Of a DNA stretch of 64,000 bases, positions 9,668-19,100 are shown in pieces (position 1 is the stretch's first letter; every line of letters starts with the position of its first letter). Position numbers and translations under genes: made by a program. The stretch comes from Flavobacteriaceae bacterium (GTDB lineage Bacteria; Bacteroidota; Bacteroidia; Flavobacteriales; Flavobacteriaceae), in NCBI GenBank assembly GCA_020435965.1, contig JAGQYS010000006.1, positions 74,948 to 138,947 of the forward strand, written 5' to 3'. The notes beneath the pieces were generated by a model. It was not told the origin of the DNA and did not search any database. It worked only from the letters and a program-made list of their open reading frames with translations.

Positions 9668-10186
9668 ATGATTAAATATGCAATTTTTATTCTAGTAATT
9701 GCTGGATTGGTTTTTAATTGTAGTAATAAGAGTAGTTCTGCAGTAAATCAAAAATCTATTTTAGGTGCTTGGGAAGTAAATAAAATTGAGTGGTTAACTG
9801 CGGACACTACTTTTGTTATTGAAAAGGCGCAAGCGGGTTATTTGATGGTTTTACCAAAAAGATATACTTTTATGTGGACACCAACTAAAACAGCAAGAAT
9901 TGCTTTTAAAAAACTAGCGTACCCAACCGATGAGGAAATATTATCTGGTTTTAGATCTATTGTATTTAACGCTGGCACTTATAAAATTACTGATTCCATT
10001 TTCAAATTAGAGGCAAGTATTGCCAAAGTACCTGGTTTTGAAGGAGGCACACAAGCTTTTGTTTATAATATTGCAGATGATACATTAAAGTTTAAAATGA
10101 TAGATGAAACCTACCCAAATGGTGAAAAACCAGATTGGTATGGCAAGGTAGAGACTCGATTCACTTTATTTAGATTAAAAGAATAA
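9668..10186 (+). CDS. Lipocalin-like lipoprotein, function unknown
   Basis: 172 residues, lipobox at Cys18 (GLVFNC). The mature part starts with ILGAWEVNKIEW and ends with a beta-rich segment, the pattern of lipocalin-like/META-type small beta barrels in Bacteroidetes. I do not recognise a specific family. It is the first gene of a compact run with the ankyrin gene (10 bases downstream) and the M23 gene. Confidence 0.6.
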   Translation: MIKYAIFILVIAGLVFNCSNKSSSAVNQKSILGAWEVNKIEWLTADTTFVIEKAQAGYLMVLPKRYTFMWTPTKTARIAFKKLAYPTDEEILSGFRSIVFNAGTYKITDSIFKLEASIAKVPGFEGGTQAFVYNIADDTLKFKMIDETYPNGEKPDWYGKVETRFTLFRLKE

Positions 10187-10196
10187 ATCAAATTTT

Positions 10197-11354
10197 ATGA
10201 AGCCAATAGTTTTACTAATACTAATTGTAGTTTTCACAAATTGTAAAGAAAACCAAAATAAAGAACTTACTGAAAACCAAAGTTATATTAATGAAGTAAA
10301 TAGAATCTCTTCTTTGATAAAGAATGGCGAGGAGAATTTTAAAATAAAATCATTAATAAGCGAGAAAAATGTGAATGTTTTGGATTCTATGGGCTATAGT
10401 TTTTTATCGTTAGCTATTAGAGCAAAGAACGAAAATCTAGTTAAAATTTTAGTAGATAAAGGGGCAAATCCTAATTTGCAAAATGATGATTTCCTGAAAT
10501 CCACACCTTTAATGCAATGCAGTAATTACAATCTTGTTGAAGTTGCTAAATATCTAATTGAAAAGGGAGCAGACGTAAATATACAAGACAAGCAAAATGA
10601 TCCAGTAATACATTGGACAGCTTATTATGGCGAATACGAATTAACTAAGCTTTTACTAGATAATAAGGCAAAAACTAATTTAAAAAGCATCCATTCTGAC
10701 GGAGTTATGCATGTAGCCTTAAAAGAATGGCAAGATAGTATTGTAGATCTTTTAATATCATACAACGTGAAATTAAACGATGTTTCTAAAGAACAATATG
10801 AGATAGTACAAGCAGTAAAAGCTAACTCTTTTAAAAATTTTAAAAGAACTTTGAAATCAAATTTAGTAAATAGCAAAGACGCATCTGGAACACCAATTTT
10901 GGTTACTGCTGCTTCAAATGGAAATTTAGATATTGTTAAATATTTACTTCAAAATGGAGCCGATATTAATAACATGAACCCTGTTGGTCATACGGCTTTA
11001 AACAGAGCCGTTTTTTTTGGAAATGAAGAAATGGCTCATTTTTTAATAGCTCAAGGTGCTGATGTAGCTAAAACAGATAATAGATTTATGTTGCCTCCAT
11101 TAATTGCTGCAATTAGAAAAAATCGCAACGAATTAGCCAAAGTATTGATTGAAAAAGGAGCAAGTATCAATGCTCTTGATGGTATAAACGGAATGACACC
11201 AATTATGTGGGCTGCAGGTTATGAAAACAAAGAAATGGTTAAACTTTTATTAGTTAATAATGCTGATTTAAGTATTGTGTCCAAATACGATGACACAGTG
11301 TTTACAATAACAAGTAACAAAGAAATCCAAGAGATATTAAACAATTTCAAATAA
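10197..11354 (+). CDS. Ankyrin-repeat lipoprotein
   Basis: 385 residues with a lipobox at Cys16 (VFTNC). Residues about 55-380 hold roughly nine ankyrin repeats with typical helix turns such as LVKILVDKGANPN, VAKYLIEKGADVN, IVKYLLQNGADIN, MAHFLIAQGADV and LAKVLIEKGASIN. Ankyrin stacks bind proteins; lipidated periplasmic versions occur in several bacteria, sometimes next to catalase or hydrolase genes. It lies 10 bases after the lipocalin-like gene and 14 before an M23 hydrolase, so the three probably form one transcript. The partner is unknown. Confidence 0.88.
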   Translation: MKPIVLLILIVVFTNCKENQNKELTENQSYINEVNRISSLIKNGEENFKIKSLISEKNVNVLDSMGYSFLSLAIRAKNENLVKILVDKGANPNLQNDDFLKSTPLMQCSNYNLVEVAKYLIEKGADVNIQDKQNDPVIHWTAYYGEYELTKLLLDNKAKTNLKSIHSDGVMHVALKEWQDSIVDLLISYNVKLNDVSKEQYEIVQAVKANSFKNFKRTLKSNLVNSKDASGTPILVTAASNGNLDIVKYLLQNGADINNMNPVGHTALNRAVFFGNEEMAHFLIAQGADVAKTDNRFMLPPLIAAIRKNRNELAKVLIEKGASINALDGINGMTPIMWAAGYENKEMVKLLLVNNADLSIVSKYDDTVFTITSNKEIQEILNNFK

Positions 11355-11368
11355 TACGAAATTAAATT

Positions 11369-12001
11369 ATGAAAAAAATAATTTTTATCTTTTGTTTTTT
11401 AATATCAATCCTTTCTTGTAAAGAAAATGACGAATACAATACTGGAGGTGGAGGTGGTGGGTATACTGGTCCAATTTTGTATAACTGTACTAACGCAGTA
11501 TATCCAGACTGGGAATTATCATTATATGTTTTGCCATATCCAGCAGGAAGCACTTATAAAGTAGATTTAAACAATTGTAGCTCATCTTATCATGCTCCAG
11601 GCTATCCAGATCAGTTTGCAACAGACTTTAATATGCCTATTGGGTCTATAGTTACAGCATCAAGAGCAGGAACTGTGGTTTATGTAGAAGATAGTGGAGA
11701 TGATTTTCAAACTGAAATAAATAATCTTGTAGTGGTATCTCATGGAGGAGGTATTTATTCTCAATATATGCACTTAACAAAAAATGGAGCACTTGTAGAT
11801 GTTGGTGACAATGTAAATCAAGGCAATATTTTAGGATATAGCGGCGCAACAGGTCTTGCAGGTTATCCACATTTGCATTTTGTAGTTACATATGGAGCTG
11901 CCAACTGGGAATATCCTTATAATTCTGTTCCAGTTAACTTTAGCAATACAACACCAAACCCAACAGGTTTATCACAAGGGGAGTTTTATACAGCACTTTA
12001 A
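11369..12001 (+). CDS. M23 family zinc metallopeptidase lipoprotein
   Basis: 210 residues, lipobox at Cys17 (SILSC), followed by a linker with six consecutive Gly (residues 26-31). The LytM/lysostaphin-type domain keeps the metal and catalytic set: His75 and Asp86 (in FATDFNMP), His135 (YSQYMHL), and HLHF at 168-171. Family members cleave peptidoglycan cross-links or Gly-rich peptides; here the outer lipoprotein location suggests an envelope or extracellular role. Last gene of the 9.7-12.0 kb lipoprotein run. Confidence 0.88.
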   Translation: MKKIIFIFCFLISILSCKENDEYNTGGGGGGYTGPILYNCTNAVYPDWELSLYVLPYPAGSTYKVDLNNCSSSYHAPGYPDQFATDFNMPIGSIVTASRAGTVVYVEDSGDDFQTEINNLVVVSHGGGIYSQYMHLTKNGALVDVGDNVNQGNILGYSGATGLAGYPHLHFVVTYGAANWEYPYNSVPVNFSNTTPNPTGLSQGEFYTAL

Positions 12002-12126
12002 TAGAAATTGCCTATTTAACACGAAAAACAATGAACTTGTTCATCAATTTTTAAAAATTAAATACCAACTTGTTTTACATCTTCTAAGAATTAAAAGATA
12101 TTTGTAACATATCTTAATATTCTGTA

Positions 12127-13539
12127 ATGCACTTTAAAAATTATTTTTTATTTCTTCTTTTCGGCTTTTTAGTTAATTGCAAAGATACTTCATTGGTCAC
12201 CCCTCAAACAGACAAGGACAATGGAGGTTTGTTCCTGCCTGATGGATTTGGCGCTTTGGTAGTGGTTGATAGTATTGGAGAGAGCAGACATTTAGCAGTT
12301 AACACCAATGGTGACATCTATGTGAAATTACGCATTGACACTGGAGATAAAGGCAACGTTGCTTTAAGGGATACTGATGGAGATGGAAAAGCAGATATTG
12401 TTGAACGTTTTGGAGATTACCCAAACGATGGAAGGTTTGCAACCGAAATGAGAATCCATAAGGGTTATTTATATTTTAGTTCGGAATTAGTGATTTATAG
12501 GCAGAAATTAACACCTAATAAATTAATACCTGATGGGAAACCAGAAGTTTTGGTTACAGATCCTTTTCCTATTAGATGGCATAATGCCAAAACTCTGGCA
12601 TTTGATAATAAAGGTGGAATGTATGTAACGTTTAGTGCACCAACAAATGCGTGTGAAGATATGAGAGCCCAAAGAAGTCCAACAGATATTGTTAAGGGTG
12701 AATACCCTTGTTCACAATTAGATATTCTTGCTGGTATTTGGAGATTTGATGAAGATAAGCCCAATCAAACCCAATCAGATGGTCGTCGTTATGCAACTGG
12801 ATTAAGAAGCATCGTTGGAATGTCTTGGAATGATGCCGACAATAGTTTGTACGCTATGAATCATGGAAGAGATTATTTAGATACACGCGCTCCACAGTAT
12901 TTTAGTGAATGGCAAAACACTATTTTACCAGCAGAAGAGTTTATGAAAATTAAAAGAGGTGATGATTTTGGTTGGCCATATACCTATTACGACCACTTTA
13001 AAGAAAAAAGAATGTTAGCACCTGAGTATGGAGGTGATGGTGTTAAAGAAGCCAATGGGTATACAGACCCACTTATGGGAATGCCTGCACATTGGGCTCC
13101 AAACGATCTGTTGTTTTATAAAGGAGATCAATTTCCGGCACGTTATAAAAAAGGCGCCTTTGTTGCATTTCATGGTTCAACCAATAGAAATCCTTATCCG
13201 CAAGCAGGTTATATTGTGGCCTTTATTCCTTTTGAAAATGGTAAACCAACAAAACAATGGGAGGTTTTTGCTGATGGTTTTGCAGGTGTAGATACTATTG
13301 TGAAAATGCAAGACGCTAAATACAGACCAATGGGATTGGCCGAAGGACCAGATGGTTCCTTGTACATTTCTGAGTCCAAACAAGGCAAAATTTGGCGTGT
13401 TATTTTTGAAAGCGATACTTCAGCCTTCGGAGCTTCTCAACTTGCTAAAATGGAAAAACTAAAATCTAGCAGAAGTTATATAAAAATGCCTGAAGAAGGA
13501 ATTGATAAATTGAAAGCGCCTTTAGAAGAGAATCAATAA
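12127..13539 (+). CDS. Sorbosone dehydrogenase-like (PQQ-type beta-propeller) lipoprotein
   Basis: 470 residues, lipobox at Cys18 (FLVNC). The body is a six-bladed propeller of the L-sorbosone/soluble glucose dehydrogenase group: RHLAVNTNGDIYVKL, LRDTDGDGKAD, ATGLRSIVGMSWN, NHGRDYLD, GDDFGWPYTYYDH, FVAFHGS and MGLAEGPDGSLYISES. Proteins of this group oxidise sugars or aldoses with PQQ in the periplasm, but many Bacteroidetes members lack a proven substrate. It ends 7 bases from the convergent TonB receptor. Family assignment is firm, chemistry is not. Confidence 0.82.
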   Translation: MHFKNYFLFLLFGFLVNCKDTSLVTPQTDKDNGGLFLPDGFGALVVVDSIGESRHLAVNTNGDIYVKLRIDTGDKGNVALRDTDGDGKADIVERFGDYPNDGRFATEMRIHKGYLYFSSELVIYRQKLTPNKLIPDGKPEVLVTDPFPIRWHNAKTLAFDNKGGMYVTFSAPTNACEDMRAQRSPTDIVKGEYPCSQLDILAGIWRFDEDKPNQTQSDGRRYATGLRSIVGMSWNDADNSLYAMNHGRDYLDTRAPQYFSEWQNTILPAEEFMKIKRGDDFGWPYTYYDHFKEKRMLAPEYGGDGVKEANGYTDPLMGMPAHWAPNDLLFYKGDQFPARYKKGAFVAFHGSTNRNPYPQAGYIVAFIPFENGKPTKQWEVFADGFAGVDTIVKMQDAKYRPMGLAEGPDGSLYISESKQGKIWRVIFESDTSAFGASQLAKMEKLKSSRSYIKMPEEGIDKLKAPLEENQ

Positions 13540-13546
13540 ATTGCAT

Positions 13547-15829
13547 TTATTTTAAAAGGTATTTTAAATTTAAACCAGCATAATAATTACTTGGCTCTCC
13601 AGGATAATAATACCTAGGAGCACTGCCTCCGAAACTACTAGCGTTAATGGAAAGCATAGAGGCATACTTTTCATTAAATATATTGTTAAATCCTATAAAT
13701 AAATCAAACTGTAATTTTTTTGTTTTGTTTGATTTATAGCCTAATTTTGAATTCACTAATTGGTAGCTCTCAGAATAAATAGTATTATCATCTCTCAAGG
13801 GAATTTTACCAACATGATTGTAGTTTAGTAAACCATATAGTCCAAAACTAGTATCAAAATTTAATATTGAGTTTAATGTAAAATCAGGAACTCCAGTTAA
13901 ATCATTGCCAGAATAATCTTCACTATCATTAATAAATGTATCAAATTTAAAAGCATTATATGCAAAAGCATTATTGCTATTAATTTTTAGATTAGTTGTA
14001 TTTAGCAAATTATAACCTAAACTTAATTCAATACCATTATAATTCGTTTTGCCTGCATTAACACCTATAAATTGATCGTCTGAAGCTCGTCTTGCAACTA
14101 ATAAATCTTTTACAATCATTTTATAAATAGCAATATCATAATGAAGTGATTTGTTGAAAATTTCACCACGACTGCCTATTTCATAATTCCATCCACTTTC
14201 AGGTTTAATGTTGGTGTTTATTAAGCCATCTGGCAACAGAGTTTCTTCTAATGAAGGTGGTGAGAAGCCATGACTTATAGATGCATATAAAATAGACTGT
14301 TTGGTTAATTGATAGGTTAGTCCAAATTTTGGAGAGATAATTGTATTAAAATCAAAATCACCAGAAAAGTTTACACCATCATCAATAAACTTGTCATTTA
14401 AGGAGTACGATGTATGATTAATGTTAAACCCAAAGGATGTAGTAATATTTTCAGAAAGCTTATAGCTTGAATCAAAAAATACGTTTATGTAATGACGCTT
14501 TTCTTTAAAGTCAGAACTTAAATCTCCTTGTACTGAGCCTTCTTCAGGAGGAAAATCATTATATAGATTTTCAAAGGTTTGATATGAATTAGAATCTTTA
14601 AAAAATTCGCCACCAAGTGTCCAATCAAGTTGTTTCTGAAATAATGTTACTTTTGAAATTACTCTAGTTCTCAAACCAATTCCATAAGTTTCTTCTTGAA
14701 GAATGTTAAATGGCCTAGGTTCGTATGAATCTAAAAAAGATGTGAAAACACTTGTTTTTTGTTTCGTATTGTTATTGTAAATGTGTTCCCAAGACAAACC
14801 AAACAATCCCTTCTTGTAATCTTCAAACCCTTTAGATCTTCCCCAAGTAAATGCAGATGAAGTCGGATTATTTAAATAATCATCCTCATTAATAGAGCTA
14901 GGTATAAACGCCTTTAAATCTATATAACTTGCGACAAAAGTGAGTTTGTTTGAATTATTTACAAAGTGGTTTGAAGCGATTGTTATGGTTTGCCTGTCAG
15001 TTTTATTGTTTTTTCTATAACCATCACTATGAAGATTTGAATAACTAAACTTAGCTTTGTTTTTTTGATTGCCTAAACTAGCTTGCAATAAGTATTTTTG
15101 CATGCCATAAGAACCAAAAGTATAATTTGTATTTATAGAAGTACTTGTATATAATCCTTTGTTTGGAATTAGTTGAATGGTTCCTCCTAATCCTGCGCCA
15201 TAAATACTTGATGAAGGTCCTTTTAATATTTCTATTTGGCCTAAAGTGCTCATTTCAATATCTTCAACTGTTGATGCTCCAGAACCATTAGTAAGAGGTA
15301 TGTCTTCGTAGTAAGCCCTAATTTTGCTTGTTCCAAATAAATTTCTTGAACCTATTCCACGTATGGTAACTCTGTTTGTGGTCAATGTTCCATTATGCAT
15401 ATAAATTCCAGGAATGGTGTTAAGTATTGGCGCAATATTCGCACTGTTATTAAGGTTAATTTGGGAAGTGTTGAGAACGGAAATTGCTGTTGGTAAGTTT
15501 TTTAGCTGACTCTGAAAATTATCTGTTGTAATAGTAATTTCGTTTAATATTTCTGTAATAGGCATAAGTTCAACTAAAGTAAATGTAGTTATATCTATAT
15601 ACAAAATTTTAGAAATATAGCCTTCCTTTGAAAAAGTGTAAGTTCCTGATTTTGTAATATAAAAATCACCAAAATCATTAGTTGTAATTAAAGTGCCATC
15701 AGAACTTGTAATTGAAACTTTAGATAATTCGGTTGACTTTATATTGGCCACAACTTTCCCATTACTTTGTTGAGCAAAAGATTGCATTACAAAAAAAACA
15801 GAGAAAAGCGAAATGAGAATTACTTTCAT
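13547..15829 (-). CDS. TonB-dependent outer-membrane receptor
   Basis: 760 residues: signal peptide (MKVILISLFSVFFVMQSFAQ), a short beta-sandwich (about 25-95, carboxypeptidase-regulatory-like), plug domain (about 95-220: NLPTAISVLNTSQI, VTIRGIGSRNLFG, IEILKGPSSSIYGAGLGGTI) and a 22-strand-type barrel. The barrel contains the FecA/siderophore-receptor-like GFSPPSLEETLLPDG and YEIGSRGEIF blocks. No SusD partner is adjacent, so a metal-chelate or small-molecule ligand is more likely than a glycan, though this is inference. It is divergent from the giant T9SS protein across a 307-base region. Confidence 0.93.
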   Translation of the reverse strand: MKVILISLFSVFFVMQSFAQQSNGKVVANIKSTELSKVSITSSDGTLITTNDFGDFYITKSGTYTFSKEGYISKILYIDITTFTLVELMPITEILNEITITTDNFQSQLKNLPTAISVLNTSQINLNNSANIAPILNTIPGIYMHNGTLTTNRVTIRGIGSRNLFGTSKIRAYYEDIPLTNGSGASTVEDIEMSTLGQIEILKGPSSSIYGAGLGGTIQLIPNKGLYTSTSINTNYTFGSYGMQKYLLQASLGNQKNKAKFSYSNLHSDGYRKNNKTDRQTITIASNHFVNNSNKLTFVASYIDLKAFIPSSINEDDYLNNPTSSAFTWGRSKGFEDYKKGLFGLSWEHIYNNNTKQKTSVFTSFLDSYEPRPFNILQEETYGIGLRTRVISKVTLFQKQLDWTLGGEFFKDSNSYQTFENLYNDFPPEEGSVQGDLSSDFKEKRHYINVFFDSSYKLSENITTSFGFNINHTSYSLNDKFIDDGVNFSGDFDFNTIISPKFGLTYQLTKQSILYASISHGFSPPSLEETLLPDGLINTNIKPESGWNYEIGSRGEIFNKSLHYDIAIYKMIVKDLLVARRASDDQFIGVNAGKTNYNGIELSLGYNLLNTTNLKINSNNAFAYNAFKFDTFINDSEDYSGNDLTGVPDFTLNSILNFDTSFGLYGLLNYNHVGKIPLRDDNTIYSESYQLVNSKLGYKSNKTKKLQFDLFIGFNNIFNEKYASMLSINASSFGGSAPRYYYPGEPSNYYAGLNLKYLLK

Positions 15830-16041
15830 AAGAGCGTAAATTTAAAAAATGTTTATTTTAAAAGCATAAATAATTTACTACATAAATAGTAGGCGTTTTT
15901 TAAGACAAAGTATCAAACTTCCTAGGCCTTGAATATTGGTTAAATAACCTTGTGACAAAATGAGCAATTTTTAAATAACTAAACGCTTTGTAAGAGTATT
16001 CTTATTTAAAATAGTATTTTAACTAAAAAAGATTTAAAATA

Positions 16042-16072
16042 TTTGTTTAATTCAAAATAAAAACTACTTTTA
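16042..16072 (+). promoter_or_regulatory. Promoter of the 1635-aa T9SS protein
   Basis: TTTG (16042-16045), a 19-bp spacer and TACTTTTA (16065-16072), one mismatch from TAnnTTTG. A start near 16076 puts the palindrome at 16085 immediately inside the leader RNA. Confidence 0.6.
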
Positions 16073-16084
16073 TCCGATATTTAC

Positions 16085-16134
16085 AACACTTTATCGATAA
16101 AGTGTTTTTGATGTCTGCGCCCCAAATCTTATAA
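16085..16134 (+). promoter_or_regulatory. Leader palindrome and 7-codon leader ORF
   Basis: Bases 16085-16106 form a perfect 22-base palindrome (half-site AACACTTTATC) followed by three more T, so it can act as a DNA operator or as an RNA hairpin with a short U tract. Directly after it, 16111-16134 encodes MSAPQIL and a stop, which ends two bases before the ATG of the giant protein. This looks like an attenuator or translational coupling device; the alternative is an accidental ORF. Confidence 0.4.
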
Positions 16135-16136
16135 AT

Positions 16137-19100
16137 ATGGAAAAAAAGTACTTCTCTGGTGCGCAGATTTTATTTGTCTTATCCTTGATTTTTATAACAA
16201 GTATAAGTTATGCTCAAGTAATGCAATTAGAGGTAATAGGTGGCAATGTAGTAACACAAGGATCAACAGTTACTATTAATGCTGGAAATAGCCTCAATTT
16301 TCGAATAACCAATATTGAAACAAATAATTGTAGGAACCTCAAAATTGAAGATGTTGATATATCAAATACTACAGATTTTGGCATAAGCCCAAACAATCCC
16401 AAAGGAAACATCAAACCTGAAGATTGTCCAGGAGGCAAAAAGGAAATTGATTTTGATATATATAACATAAGCAGTTCTTCTTGCTCTACTGTTAGTACAC
16501 TTGTTACCATAGAAATAAAAAACCAAAGTGATTTCACATTTACTTTGCAAGTTAATTCCTCTCCAGAAATTTATGTGTTTGGCGCTGATTATCCTTACGG
16601 AGAAATTTTTCATGGAGACACAACCACTTCTGCTGATAATAATACCTATTTTGGTGTTGTTGATGAAGGCAATGTTGTAACTAGAAGATACGCTGTGGCA
16701 AATATAGGTAGTTGTGACTTAGATATTACAGCCTTGTCCAGTACAAACTCAGATTTTGATGTTACCTCACCATATACAATTCCCTTTACAGGTCTTGACC
16801 CTTATTATTATATTGTAATCGATGTTGCTTTTACAGCACCTGTAGCTGGAACAGGCACCCAAACATCTACAATTAGCATTTCAAATAACGACAATACTAC
16901 GTTTACATTTGACGTAAGTGCAGAAATGTTTAATGAAAACATTCCAGGCCCTGGAGGTATAACAGCAGATTTTAGACTGTGGCTAAAGTCAACAAGAGGA
17001 GTTGTGCAGACCAGTTCTAAAGTTTCTGAATGGAAAGATTTAGGCACCAATGGAAAGGATGCCGTTCAACCTGTCTCATCTAATCAACCTACATATTTAG
17101 ATACAGCAACAGACAACATTAACTTTAACCCAGTAATAAAGTTTGAAAATAATGGAAGTAGTTTGGAACAGTATTTATACAATACCACAAATGGTTTTTA
17201 TAGTCAGGATATATTTATTATAATGATTCCAGATGCCGCCATGACAAATACAACCTCTAGAAATACAATTTTTGCTGGAGTTTCATCTGGAAGTACTGGA
17301 GATATTACTGGTGTTGGTTTTGGAGATTATTCAAGTGAGTTTACCAATGAAACCTTATCTTACAATCAAAATATACCTGGAGGTGGTAGTTTTAATGGCA
17401 CAGCTGAAATAGGTTCATCATATTCTAATGCAGGAATTATTAACATAAGAAACAATGCTGCTTCCTCTCCAACAGGTCAAGATATTTTGTATAATTCGAA
17501 TGTACTAACAACGTCAAATGTTAACGATATTGGTTTTGCCAATGTTGGTTTGCCTGGTCCACCAACAGTAACGGGAACTAAATATTGGATTGGTAGAAAT
17601 TTTGACATTCAAGGAAGTTTAAACGGTCGTGTGGCTGAGATATTTACCTTCGCAGAAAGAGTATCTGATAATGATAGACAAAAAATAGAATCTTATTTAG
17701 GTATAAAATATGGTATTACATTAGGTTCATCAACAGAAGCAACAAAAGATTATATTAACTCTTTTGACACCTCAGTTTGGGATATTTCTGCAAATTCAGG
17801 ATATAATTATGACGTAGCAGGAATCGGTAGGGATTCTATTTCAGATTTAAACCAGAAACAATCCAAATCAATAAATTACGCAAATGCAGTAGCAATAGGT
17901 TTGGGTGGTATTAGTGATACAAATAGTGCGAACTCAAATGAATTTATAAAAGATGGAGATTTTTTAGTTTGGGGAAATAATAATGGAGCATTTTCAGGCA
18001 CAAACACAAATTCCATTACTATTGGGACAGGAATTACGACTTCTGTAACACGTATTGATAGACAATGGAAAATTGTTGAAACAAACGAAGATGTTAATGG
18101 AGATGTTAAAACAGTTTTTGTTTCAATCCCTTCCGCAGCATTTAGTAGTTTTACAAAATTGGATTCAGAAGAATATGCACTAATAGTGGCAGATAATGGA
18201 AATTTTGCAGATGGGGATATTATTGATGTTATTCCATTAAGATCAGATGGAGGATCAAATCTGTATACATGGTATAATTTTGATGAAACCAAATATTTCA
18301 CATTTGGCAAAACATCTAAATGGTCAGAAAATCATTCAATAAGTATTGCTTCTGGAGACTTCTTGGTTGGTGAGTATGAACTGAATTTAAATGTAGATTC
18401 ATTTACTATTTCTGCCTGGATAAAGACCTCGTCAAACGCAAGCACAAGGACTATAATGGCTAAAGGCGAAAAACTACAAATAAGGCTCAATAGCTCTGAT
18501 CAAGTTGAAGTGATGATTGACGATACTACAACACCAAAATATATTTCCGATATGATTATTGGAGATGGTAAATGGCATCAACTTACCCTTGTTTATGATA
18601 GCGCATCTATATATCTATATGTAGATGGTGTTCTAGATAAATCTGTCCAAGATGTGGTTCACCCTTCGCCTAATTATAATCATTTTTCTATTGGAGCGAT
18701 CTATATTGATAAAGATGACATTATTAATCCCTTTTTAGGAGAAATAGATGAGGTGTACATTTGGGATTTGGCACTATCTGAAGAACAAATCCGTTACTTA
18801 ATGAATCAGGAAATTGAACGATTTGAAGATAGTGGAACAGACTATGTAAGTGGTAAGGTATTGCCTCAAGCTTCTGCAAGCAATCCAATTGGTACAATAC
18901 CTTGGAGTAATTTGAGAGTTTATTATGATTTTAACTCTTTTTATGGCTCAACGGTTGAAGGCTTAACAGATGAAAGATATTTTTTAAGAATTAAGCAATT
19001 AAGTAAGAGCAAAACCATTTTAGATGATCAAACCGTCCCTGTTCCTTATATTTCAGCTGCAGACGGTTCTTGGGATGACGTATCAACTTGGAGCAACAAT

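Larger units (their letters stand above)
15830..16136. other. Divergent intergenic region (307 b)
   Basis: No gene other than a 7-codon leader ORF. It holds a good promoter toward the T9SS gene (16042-16072), a perfect 22-base palindrome (16085-16106), and a short inverted repeat CTAC/GTAG at about 15877-15891. I found no convincing promoter for the TonB receptor on the minus strand. Confidence 0.6.

Noticed and set aside
17876..18310. 144-codon minus-strand ORF
   Set aside because: Shadow of the giant T9SS gene in the opposite frame, biased composition, no recognisable domain.
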